Of a DNA stretch of 5,183 bases, positions 1 through 5,183 are shown piece after piece. The position numbers and the translations under genes are program-made. The DNA is taken from contig CP070641.1 of NCBI GenBank assembly GCA_020354085.1, positions 627,084 to 632,266 on the forward strand, in the 5' to 3' direction. The stretch is from Pseudomonadota bacterium (GTDB lineage: Bacteria; Pseudomonadota; Gammaproteobacteria; Acidiferrobacterales; Sulfurifustaceae). The notes under the pieces are model-generated. The model saw nothing but the letters and a program-made list of their open reading frames with translations. It ran no database searches and was not told the DNA's origin. Each line of letters begins with the position of its first letter. Position 1 is the stretch's first letter.

Positions 1-559
1 CGCTCTCGACCGTGAATTCAGTGGCGACGGCGGCACCGAAGGTGACAGACTGAATCGCGAACTGCTCGAACCCGCGGCCGCGAACTATCGCCTTCTGTGA
101 GGCGTTGGCCACGCCGACATAAGGCGCGACATAGCGCACGATCGGCGGAATCCCGTAGGACACGCTGACCACTTGCGTGTTACCAGGCGTGAAGCGCGAG
201 CAATCGGGGTCGGCACAACTGTAGCCGATTACCGTAACCGCGCCGGCGTGTGCGCCGGCACCAATATCGGTGGGGTTGGCTGGCGTCACGGTGATCTGCG
301 TGCTACTGCCGGATTGTGCCTGGGTCACGCTCGCGATCGCCACGCCCGAAGACAGCACGGTGTAAAACACCGTGCCGGTACCAAAGGTGGCGGTGAGCGT
401 CTGCGCCGCGGGCGCAGGCGCGTCCGGGCTGGGCGCGCTGAAGCTCAGGCTGTTAGTGCTGACTTCGGTGCGAGTATCCGACTTATCGCCGCTGCTGCAT
501 GACGCAAGGGCGGCCACGAACGCAAATACTGCGACGCGACCCACTACAGGAAAACGCAT
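1..559 (-). CDS. Lipoprotein with Ig-like and IPT/TIG-like domains, C-terminus missing
   Basis: This gene starts at the ATG at 559 and stays open for 186 codons to the window edge, so the stop and the rest of the protein lie outside. Residues 1-20 form a lipoprotein signal peptide: Arg2 and Arg8, a hydrophobic stretch (VAVFAFVAALAS) and the lipobox LASC with Cys21. The +2 residue is Ser, not Asp, which predicts outer-membrane sorting in proteobacteria. A low-complexity Ala/Pro linker lies near 41-52. Residues about 35-137 look like a beta-sandwich (TNSLSFSAP, ITVTPANPTDIGAGAHAG, VVSVSYG), similar in style to BACON or other Ig-like modules, with a Cys pair at 115 and 120. Residues 139-186 (IVRYVAPYVGVANA, VRGRGFEQF, VTFGAAVATEFTV) match the start of an IPT/TIG domain. 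The ribosome binding site GGGGAG sits 5 bases before the ATG. Such proteins are usually surface-exposed and adhesive or structural; the function here is inferred. The lipoprotein call is firm, the domain names less so. Confidence 0.85.
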   Translation of the reverse strand, partial: MRFPVVGRVAVFAFVAALASCSSGDKSDTRTEVSTNSLSFSAPSPDAPAPAAQTLTATFGTGTVFYTVLSSGVAIASVTQAQSGSSTQITVTPANPTDIGAGAHAGAVTVIGYSCADPDCSRFTPGNTQVVSVSYGIPPIVRYVAPYVGVANASQKAIVRGRGFEQFAIQSVTFGAAVATEFTVES

Positions 560-564
560 GGGCT

Positions 565-570
565 CTCCCC
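565..570 (-). promoter_or_regulatory. Ribosome binding site of the lipoprotein gene
   Basis: GGGGAG on the minus strand, 5 bases before the ATG at 559. It supports that start, which also places the signal peptide and lipobox correctly. Confidence 0.6.
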
Positions 571-572
571 AC

Positions 573-597
573 AAAAGGACCCGTAGGCTACTGGTCC
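573..597 (-). terminator. Hairpin with T tract just upstream of the lipoprotein gene
   Basis: Read on the minus strand, GGACC (597-593) can pair with GGTCC (581-577), and TTTT (576-573) follows at once. Inside the 11-base loop, GTA and TAC can extend the stem after one mismatch, leaving a GCC loop. This has the form of a modest intrinsic terminator. It could end the MFS-hydrolase-VOC transcript, but it lies 134 bases past the VOC stop and only a few bases before the lipoprotein ribosome binding site, so it could equally be an attenuator or leader hairpin of the lipoprotein gene. The T tract is short, so termination may be weak. Confidence 0.35.
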
Positions 598-613
598 CGT
601 TCGCATTTTTCAA
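585..613 (-). promoter_or_regulatory. Weak sigma70-like promoter candidate for the lipoprotein gene
   Basis: On the minus strand TTGAAA (613-608) and TAGCCT (590-585) are spaced by 17 bases. The first box is close to consensus, the second matches only three of six. It would give a leader of about 18-20 bases. It overlaps the hairpin at 573-597, so the two readings partly compete. Confidence 0.2.
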
Positions 614-730
614 TCAAACGCGCGGAATCGTGGAAATCCCCGGGCGGCCGACCCAAAGCTCACCACCCATCTTGCCGCCCGCAGCGCACCCACTGGCACG
701 CGTTCGTTTACAGGGTGGCGACCCACACGA

Positions 731-1162
731 TTACTTGGCAAAGATCTGTCCATCGTCGGCGAAGGCCTTGAACTCGAGCGCGTTGCCGCTCGGGTCCAAA
801 AAGAACATGGTCGCCTGTTCGCCCACCTCGCCCTTGAAGCGAATGTAGGGCTCGATCACGAATCGCGTGCCGGCTGCGCGCAGCTTGTCGGCCAAGCGCT
901 GCCAGTCGCCCAGCGTCAGGATCACGCCGAAGTGCGGCACCGGCACGTCGTGGCCGTCGACCGGATTCTCTACCGCCGACCCGGCACCTTTCGGTGCCAA
1001 GTGGGCGACGATCTGGTGGCCGAACAGATCAAAGTCGATCCAATGGTCGCTCGAGCGACCCTCGCGGCAGCCAAGTACGCCGCCGTAGAAGGCGCGCGCG
1101 GCCGCGAGGTCATGCACCGGAAAGGCGATATGAAACGGCCTGATCGATTTCACTTGCGTCAT
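731..1162 (-). CDS. VOC-superfamily protein (glyoxalase/extradiol dioxygenase fold, COG3565-like)
   Basis: This 143-residue protein has the two-module beta-alpha-beta-beta-beta VOC fold. The N-terminal stretch FHIAFPVHDLAAARAFYGG followed by the Asp-Phe-rich WIDFDLFGHQIVAHL is typical of the small predicted dioxygenases of COG3565, and the length fits that family. Three residues occupy the usual metal-ligand places: His11 in the first strand, His77 at the start of the second module (PHFGVIL) and Glu130 in the last strand (DPSGNALEF). This 2-His-1-Glu set suggests a functional divalent-metal site in a cytoplasmic enzyme; the reaction and substrate are unknown, and dioxygenase activity is only a family prediction. 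A GTG at 1183 would add seven residues (MPAAGGK), but the ATG at 1162 has AGGTGG four bases upstream and begins where relatives begin. It lies 36 bases after the alpha/beta hydrolase stop and is probably cotranscribed with it. No strong T-tailed hairpin directly follows the TAA. Confidence 0.88.
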   Translation of the reverse strand: MTQVKSIRPFHIAFPVHDLAAARAFYGGVLGCREGRSSDHWIDFDLFGHQIVAHLAPKGAGSAVENPVDGHDVPVPHFGVILTLGDWQRLADKLRAAGTRFVIEPYIRFKGEVGEQATMFFLDPSGNALEFKAFADDGQIFAK

Positions 1163-1166
1163 CTTG

Positions 1167-1172
1167 CCACCT
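1167..1172 (-). promoter_or_regulatory. Ribosome binding site deciding the VOC gene start
   Basis: AGGTGG on the minus strand lies 4 bases before the ATG at 1162. The alternative GTG at 1183 lies upstream of this site and has no comparable motif, so the site favours the shorter protein. Confidence 0.5.
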
Positions 1173-1198
1173 GCCGCCGGCACGCAGCCGGAGAATGA

Positions 1199-2173
1199 CT
1201 AGTCAATAACAGTACGGCGCTGCCGTGTCGCTTTTCCCGGCCAGTTTTTCGATCCTGCCAGAAACGCCACCGTCCGCGCGACCACGTCGCGATCCGTCAG
1301 GATGCGATTGTGACCGAGACCCTTGGTCGCGTGAAACGTGGCGCCCTTCCAAGCTCGCGCGAGCGCTTCGCCTTCCTCAAACAGCATGGCGCGGTCATTG
1401 CGATCGTGAATAATCAAGGCGGGAACTTCTACGTCCTTGGCCATGCGCGCCGGCGAGAGCTTGTCCCAGATATCTGCGCCGTGGCGTTTCTCCAAGCGTT
1501 TGCGAAAGCGTGCCAAGACGCGCGGCGGAAGGTTGAGTGTCTCGGCGAAGGCGTCCAACAAGGAAGTCACTTCCGCTGGCGGGCTGATGCACACGGCACG
1601 TTCGAACTGCAGACCGCCGCGCATGGCGAGCAGCACGCACGCCGCGCCGAAGGAGTGCGTCAGGACTGATCGCACCGGTCCCATGGCGCGAACCACGGCG
1701 TGCAGCGCGTCGACGATCTCATAGATATTGGTGCGGCGACCCGTCGTTGCCCCATGCGCCGGCTGATCGAAGGCCACTACCCGCAGGCCTGCGGCCAACA
1801 GGGGATCGACGAAGGCGGTGAAGTTCACCGCCGAGCCGTGCCAGCCGTGCACTATCAGTACCGCCGGACCCTTGCCCCAGCTGTAGGCGGCGATGCGAAA
1901 GTTCTTGTGCAATATCGTGTGGCGCTGCGCGCGCGCCAGCACCGCGCGCTCCTCGCTCGACACCGGAAAGCGGCGCGTCTTAAACCAGATGCGATAGGCG
2001 AAACGCGCCATGGTACCGGGCGCGATGCGCCCGAGTGTGCCAAACAGAAAGCGCAGTGGCGCGAGGCCGGCCGGCGGCGGCGCGCGCCGTAAGGGCGTTT
2101 CAGTGCCGTTTTTCACTGGTGAAGCCACGAGAAACCCGATGGTGACAGAATCGAGTGGTCCTTTGCTAGGCAC
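1199..2173 (-). CDS. Alpha/beta hydrolase
   Basis: This is a 324-residue alpha/beta-hydrolase-fold protein without a signal peptide, so presumably cytoplasmic. The core starts near residue 92. VLIVHGWHGS (105-114) carries the oxyanion-loop HG, VVAFDQPAHG (132-141) is the next strand, and LTHSFGAA (171-178) is the nucleophile elbow with Ser174. The likely acid is Asp260 in IIHDRND and the base is His288 in GLGHNRIL, so the triad is complete. The elbow reads T-H-S-F-G where many relatives have G-x-S-x-G. The N-terminal extension (LRFLFGTLGRIAPGTMARFAYRIWF) is helical and seems normal for a subgroup of proteobacterial hydrolases. It probably hydrolyses an ester or lactone; the substrate cannot be told. 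GTG at 2173 is the first possible start after the MFS stop, with only a weak AAGATAA upstream; GTG at 2128 or 2116 are alternatives. ATG at 2011 would remove the conserved-looking extension. The gene lies 45 bases after the transporter in the same frame and 36 before the VOC gene. Confidence 0.9.
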   Translation of the reverse strand: MPSKGPLDSVTIGFLVASPVKNGTETPLRRAPPPAGLAPLRFLFGTLGRIAPGTMARFAYRIWFKTRRFPVSSEERAVLARAQRHTILHKNFRIAAYSWGKGPAVLIVHGWHGSAVNFTAFVDPLLAAGLRVVAFDQPAHGATTGRRTNIYEIVDALHAVVRAMGPVRSVLTHSFGAACVLLAMRGGLQFERAVCISPPAEVTSLLDAFAETLNLPPRVLARFRKRLEKRHGADIWDKLSPARMAKDVEVPALIIHDRNDRAMLFEEGEALARAWKGATFHATKGLGHNRILTDRDVVARTVAFLAGSKNWPGKATRQRRTVID

Positions 2174-2218
2174 GCGCTTATCTTGCGCGCCCGACTTCGC
2201 CCACGAGCAGATGAAAGG

Positions 2219-3376
2219 TCATGGCGTTGCCGACCAGAGTCGGCGCATGGCGATCAAACCAAGCACCGGTCCCGGTAATAGCAACCAGGCGATATTTGCG
2301 GAAATCCCTTGCCAGCTGGCGGTAGCGACCTGGATGGACAACACCGTGATGCCGAAGCCGATGCTGTTCATGAGCGCGAGCGCGCTGCCGATTCTTTCCT
2401 TGGGACAGGCCCGGGACGCCAACGCGGAAAACTGCGGTGAGTCGGCGACCACAAACAAACCCCAGAGCAGCAATAAGGCAAACGCGGCTGCTGTGGACGC
2501 CTGTGGCAACCATGGATACAGCAAGCAACAGGAGGCGGACCCCGCCAAGGCGATAATGGCGATGCGCGCGCTGCCGACGTGTCGACTGATCGCCCCACCC
2601 ATAATGCAACCCACCGCCCCCGCGGCGAAGACGAAGAAGGCGGCGAGGTAGATACTGTTTGCGCTTTGCCGTGTGAAGAGCTCGGCGACCAGCAACGGCA
2701 CCATCGCCCAAAACGCGTACAGCTCCCACATATGACCGAAGTATCCGAATGCTGCGGAGCGAAACCCCGGAATGCGGTAGGTCGCGAGCACCCCGCCCCA
2801 TTCGAGACGCCGGCGGCTAGTGTGATGCGGCCCATCGCCCAGCCACCATACCAACACCGCCGCCGCGATCGCCAACGCGGACGCCGTGTGAATCACGCCC
2901 TGCCAATTCGGAGTGATCGACAAGCCTCGTACCAGATGCGGCAGACCAGTGCCAAGGGTGAGCATGCCGACTAACCAGCCGAGTACGTTGCCTGCACGTT
3001 CCGGCGCCCAACTTACGACTAACTTCATGCCGATCGGGTAGACGCCGGCAAGCGCCACGCCGGTGAGAAAACGCAACGCCAGCGCACTCGATAAACCGTC
3101 GGCGGCAGCGAATGCGGTATTGGCGATTGCGCCAAGCACCGCGCAGATGGCAAAGGTACGGCTGGCAGAGAAGCGATCGGCGAGCCCGGAAAACGCGATC
3201 AGGAACGTACCGCTGATGAAGCCGAGCTGTACACTGCTCGTCAGATAGCCCAGTTCGATCGTTGTAATGCCCCAGACCCGGTGCAAGGCGTCGGCCACCG
3301 CGTTGGCGCTGAACCACAACGAGGTACCGAGCAACTCGGCAACGACGATGCAGGTGACCGCAACGCGCACAGGCAT
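2219..3376 (-). CDS. MFS transporter
   Basis: This is a 385-residue inner-membrane protein with about 12 hydrophobic segments, the normal size for the major facilitator superfamily. It would move a small solute using an ion gradient. The N-terminal half opens with AELLGTSLWFSANAV in TM1. After TM2 the loop GLADRFSASR (64-73) is a variant of MFS motif A (G-x-x-x-D-R-x-x-x-R). The corresponding loop in the second half is GAISRHVGSAR (261-271). A cytoplasmic loop near 181-195 (GPHHTSRRRLEWGG) joins the two halves. Other hydrophobic blocks include LALRFLTGVALAGVYPIGMKL, ALAIAAAVLVWWL and AFALLLLWGLFVV. The substrate is not recognisable. The ATG at 3376 is the only reasonable start, because a stop (TAG) lies in frame 12 bases upstream; no good Shine-Dalgarno is seen. 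It is the first gene of a likely three-gene unit with the hydrolase and the VOC enzyme, and is divergent from the C92 hydrolase. Confidence 0.92.
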   Translation of the reverse strand: MPVRVAVTCIVVAELLGTSLWFSANAVADALHRVWGITTIELGYLTSSVQLGFISGTFLIAFSGLADRFSASRTFAICAVLGAIANTAFAAADGLSSALALRFLTGVALAGVYPIGMKLVVSWAPERAGNVLGWLVGMLTLGTGLPHLVRGLSITPNWQGVIHTASALAIAAAVLVWWLGDGPHHTSRRRLEWGGVLATYRIPGFRSAAFGYFGHMWELYAFWAMVPLLVAELFTRQSANSIYLAAFFVFAAGAVGCIMGGAISRHVGSARIAIIALAGSASCCLLYPWLPQASTAAAFALLLLWGLFVVADSPQFSALASRACPKERIGSALALMNSIGFGITVLSIQVATASWQGISANIAWLLLPGPVLGLIAMRRLWSATP

Positions 3377-3527
3377 GGCGGCACACTACACGGCGATTGG
3401 CGAGGCAACAACCACGAATGCCGTATTTCGGATACTCATCTCTCATGGATCGGTACATAATGCCCTCGCGTTTAGCTTGTTCTGGCTTGTCGTTTGTTGT
3501 GTTATTCGCGCGCTATGGAATCTCAAG
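3377..3527. other. Divergent intergenic region with putative regulatory sites
   Basis: These 151 bases separate the MFS gene (minus) from the C92 hydrolase gene (plus) and must hold the promoters of both, unless these lie inside the neighbouring genes. The region is more AT-rich than the genes around it. It contains a 13-base imperfect dyad, GTATTTCGGATAC (3423-3435), a possible operator, and TACATAATGC (3454-3463), which reads as a -10-like CATAAT on the plus strand and CATTAT on the minus strand. I find no convincing promoter pair for the minus direction. Confidence 0.4.
3456..3461 (+). promoter_or_regulatory. Possible -10 box for the C92 hydrolase gene
   Basis: CATAAT differs from TATAAT at one base and lies about 70 bases before the ATG at 3528, in a short AT-rich stretch. 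No good -35 box stands 16-18 bases upstream (3433-3438 reads TACTCA), so an activator might be needed or the call may be wrong. Confidence 0.25.
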
Positions 3528-5066
3528 ATGATAGTGGCAGTCGCTAGCGCTAGTCGTCGGGCTGCGCATCGCCGCGCCTTCCTTGCCGCGATGATTGCGA
3601 CGCTCGTCGGGTTGGCCGGCCATGTCTCTCCCTGCCTTGCGGAGGAGGCGTCTGCTGCCAGTTTCGCGTGGAATCGCGAGCACCATTTCCGCGAGCTAGA
3701 GCAGCTCTTTGAGCGTGCAAGGCAGCAATCGCTTGCGAACGTCCGACAGGACTTCCAGTCGATCGTGACGCTGCACCGGCGCGCGCTTGCGACTGTAAGC
3801 ACAAGTGACCAGAAGGTCCCCTTCGGCGCATTGCTAACACTCGAGCAGACGCAGTTTCAGTTGGCCGCCCTCGCGGCTGCGCATGAAGCGCTGCTCGCCG
3901 ATGCTCATGCGCTCATCACGCAGGCGCGCCTAGTCGTCGTGCAAGCTGCGCGCCGCTGGCCGGTCGAGCGCACTGACGTGCACGAAGTAATCTATCGCGT
4001 CCAGTACGGTGGCCGCGCGGCGATTGAAGAGGCGCTGGTGCAACAACGCACCGCGTCGCTGCCGACTCTAACGCCGTTGGAGGCCGTTGCGTCATCTGCA
4101 CCGTCTACCCTAATCGAGGGTGTGCGCGTGCACAGTGGCGATATCATCCTCTCGCGCGGCGATGCCCCAACTTCGGCCCTGATCGCGCGCGGCAACAGCT
4201 TTCCCGGCAACTTCTCCCATGTCGCCATCGTGCATGTGGACGCGAGTTCCGGTAATCCGACGGTCATTGAATCACTTATCGAGCGCGGCTTGGTGACGAC
4301 CAGCGCCGAAGAGTTCCTAAAGGAGAAGCGCCTGCGGCTGTTGCTGCTGCGCCTGCGACCTAATGACCCGGCCGTGCAAAAGGATCCACTGGCCGCGCAT
4401 CGCGCCGCGACCGCCATGCTCGAAAGCGCGGCGACTCAGCATATCCCCTATGACTTCGCCATGGACTGGCAGAACCCGGCAAGCATGTTCTGCTCCGAAG
4501 TTGCACACTTCGGCTATCGGGCGGTCGGCGTCGACCTTTGGGCATATAAGCCCAAGCTTACTTCGCCGGGGCTGGTGCGCTGGTTAGGCGATATGGGAGT
4601 AAAACACTTCACCACACTCATTCCGTCAGACCTTGAATACGACCCCAAGCTCGCGCCTGTCACCGAGTGGCGCAATGCCGAGACGCTATTACTAGATCGA
4701 CTCGATAACGTCACGCTCGATGTGCTGCTGGAAGCCGCCGAGCGCGGTGATCGGCTGGGTTACGCGCCGCTCACTTATGTGCCGGGCGCACTTGCGAAGC
4801 TTTGGTCCGGCGTTCAATCGGCGTTGGGCGCGACGCCAGTGATCCCGAGGGGTATGAGTGTCGAGACTGCGTTACGCGTGCGCTCGCTGGTCAACACCGT
4901 GCACCCGCGATTGCGTGCTGCAATCGCCGAGGCAGCCGATAGATTTGAGAAGGAACGTGGTTATCTCGCGCCCTACTGGACCCTAACCGAACTTGCGCGC
5001 AAGGCCTTGGGGTCGCTGCGTAGCGAACTAGCGCCGGCGTTGACCGCCGCGCCTGACGCACCTTGA
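3528..5066 (+). CDS. Exported YiiX/YaeF-type permuted papain-like (C92) cysteine hydrolase, enlarged
   Basis: This 512-residue protein has a central permuted papain/NlpC-P60 core. Conserved features in order are GDIILSRG (204-211), GNFSHVAIVHVD with the likely catalytic His231, VIESLIERG with Glu248, and MFCSEVAHFGYRAVG with the likely nucleophile Cys322. His before Cys is the permuted order of the YiiX/YaeF family (peptidase C92). Such enzymes are amidase-like and act on amide or thioester bonds in cell-wall or lipid substrates; the substrate here is unknown. The N-terminus is a signal peptide with HRRAFLA (14-20), close to a Tat motif, a hydrophobic stretch, and probable cleavage after Ala38 (PCLA, then EEA). 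Residues about 48-180 are Ala/Leu/Glu/Arg-rich and helical, possibly coiled coil; 375-512 are again mostly helical. Family members such as YiiX have about 200 residues, so more than half of this protein is extra. The ATG at 3528 has GGAA 7 bases upstream; earlier in-frame starts overlap the MFS gene and bury the signal peptide. Confidence 0.85.
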   Translation: MIVAVASASRRAAHRRAFLAAMIATLVGLAGHVSPCLAEEASAASFAWNREHHFRELEQLFERARQQSLANVRQDFQSIVTLHRRALATVSTSDQKVPFGALLTLEQTQFQLAALAAAHEALLADAHALITQARLVVVQAARRWPVERTDVHEVIYRVQYGGRAAIEEALVQQRTASLPTLTPLEAVASSAPSTLIEGVRVHSGDIILSRGDAPTSALIARGNSFPGNFSHVAIVHVDASSGNPTVIESLIERGLVTTSAEEFLKEKRLRLLLLRLRPNDPAVQKDPLAAHRAATAMLESAATQHIPYDFAMDWQNPASMFCSEVAHFGYRAVGVDLWAYKPKLTSPGLVRWLGDMGVKHFTTLIPSDLEYDPKLAPVTEWRNAETLLLDRLDNVTLDVLLEAAERGDRLGYAPLTYVPGALAKLWSGVQSALGATPVIPRGMSVETALRVRSLVNTVHPRLRAAIAEAADRFEKERGYLAPYWTLTELARKALGSLRSELAPALTAAPDAP

Positions 5067-5085
5067 ATCGCCGACGAGACCGAAG

Positions 5086-5183
5086 ATGGCATACAGCGAA
5101 CATCTTGCAGACCGCATCCGGAAGCTGCTTGCGCGGCGGCAGGGGATTACCGAAAGGCACATGTTTGGTGGCGTTGCCTTTCT
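5086..5183 (+). CDS. TfoX N-terminal-domain protein, partial
   Basis: Only the first 32 full codons are present; the gene is cut by the right edge. The peptide starts MAYSEHLADRIRKLL and continues to ITERHMFGGVAF. This matches the start of TfoX_N-domain proteins, in which a helix beginning M-A-Y-x-E-x-L-A-x-R-I-R is followed by G-(V/I)-x-E-(K/R)-x-M-F-G-G. Stand-alone proteins of this domain are about 100-120 residues long and widespread in proteobacteria. The domain is named after the competence regulator TfoX/Sxy, but a role of short members in competence is not shown. The start lies 19 bases after the C92 hydrolase stop, so both are probably on one transcript. The Shine-Dalgarno is weak (GAG at 5075-5077 and GAAG touching the ATG). 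Confidence 0.8.
   Translation, partial: MAYSEHLADRIRKLLARRQGITERHMFGGVAF

Noticed and set aside
713..724. Small hairpin GGGT-CGCC-ACCC on the minus strand just after the VOC stop
   Set aside because: The stem has four base pairs and no T tract follows, so it is not a convincing intrinsic terminator.
173..848. Plus-strand open frames opposite the lipoprotein and the gap before the VOC gene
   Set aside because: Their translations are Arg/Ala/Pro-rich without recognisable motifs, and the minus strand of the same stretch encodes a lipoprotein with a clear lipobox.
2010..2651. 213-codon plus-strand open frame across the hydrolase and MFS genes
   Set aside because: It is antisense to two genes with clear family motifs; its low-complexity product looks like a shadow of high-GC coding.
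2817..3458. 213-codon minus-strand frame overlapping the MFS gene
   Set aside because: It is Arg/Cys/His-rich, has no family motif, and the MFS frame explains the same bases with 12 hydrophobic segments.
3267..3527. Longer N-terminus for the C92 hydrolase starting at the ATG at 3267
   Set aside because: It would overlap the start of the divergent MFS gene by 110 bases and place a clear signal peptide 87 residues inside the protein. The ATG at 3528 has GGAA upstream and puts the signal at the N-terminus.
3544..3553. Perfect 10-base palindrome CTAGCGCTAG
   Set aside because: It lies inside the signal-peptide codons of the C92 hydrolase (repeated Ala-Ser codons) and is short enough to occur by chance.
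3591..3593. Shorter start of the C92 hydrolase at the ATG at 3591
   Set aside because: It would leave a signal peptide without its basic n-region and has no ribosome binding site.
3634..3637. Cys36 of the C92 hydrolase as a lipoprotein anchor
   Set aside because: The preceding residues are V-S-P, and proline before the cysteine does not fit a lipobox; ordinary cleavage after Ala38 is more likely.

Overview
This 5,183-base window is high-GC, densely coded DNA from a Gram-negative bacterium. A lipoprotein signal with a non-Asp +2 residue, a periplasmic-type cysteine hydrolase and a TfoX-type protein fit a beta- or gammaproteobacterium. The species cannot be named from the sequence. I see no mobile element, CRISPR array, tRNA or rRNA, and no clear sign of recent transfer.

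Layout. The left two thirds are read from the minus strand. In transcription order they hold an MFS transporter (3376 to 2219), an alpha/beta hydrolase (2173 to 1199), a VOC/glyoxalase-fold protein (1162 to 731) and, after a 171-base gap, the start of an IPT/TIG-type surface lipoprotein that runs off the left edge (559 to 1). The first three genes are separated by only 45 and 36 bases and probably form one transcript: an importer or exporter, a serine hydrolase and a metal-dependent VOC enzyme. That set would suit uptake and processing of a small organic compound or stress metabolite, but the substrate cannot be read from the sequence. The gap before the lipoprotein holds a hairpin with a short T tract, a weak promoter candidate and a good ribosome binding site, so the lipoprotein is probably a separate or attenuated unit.

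The right third is read from the plus strand. A 151-base divergent intergenic region (3377 to 3527) precedes a 512-residue exported cysteine hydrolase of the permuted papain/NlpC-P60 type (YiiX/YaeF, peptidase family C92). It has an RRxFL signal peptide and large helical extensions on both sides of the catalytic core. Nineteen bases after it starts a TfoX N-terminal-domain protein, cut by the right edge.

Most of the window is ordinary chromosome. The points most worth a second look are the unusually large C92 hydrolase, the same-frame arrangement of the transporter and hydrolase separated by a single TGA, and the hairpin placed just before the lipoprotein ribosome binding site. I found nothing that I can defend as a new defence or mobile system.
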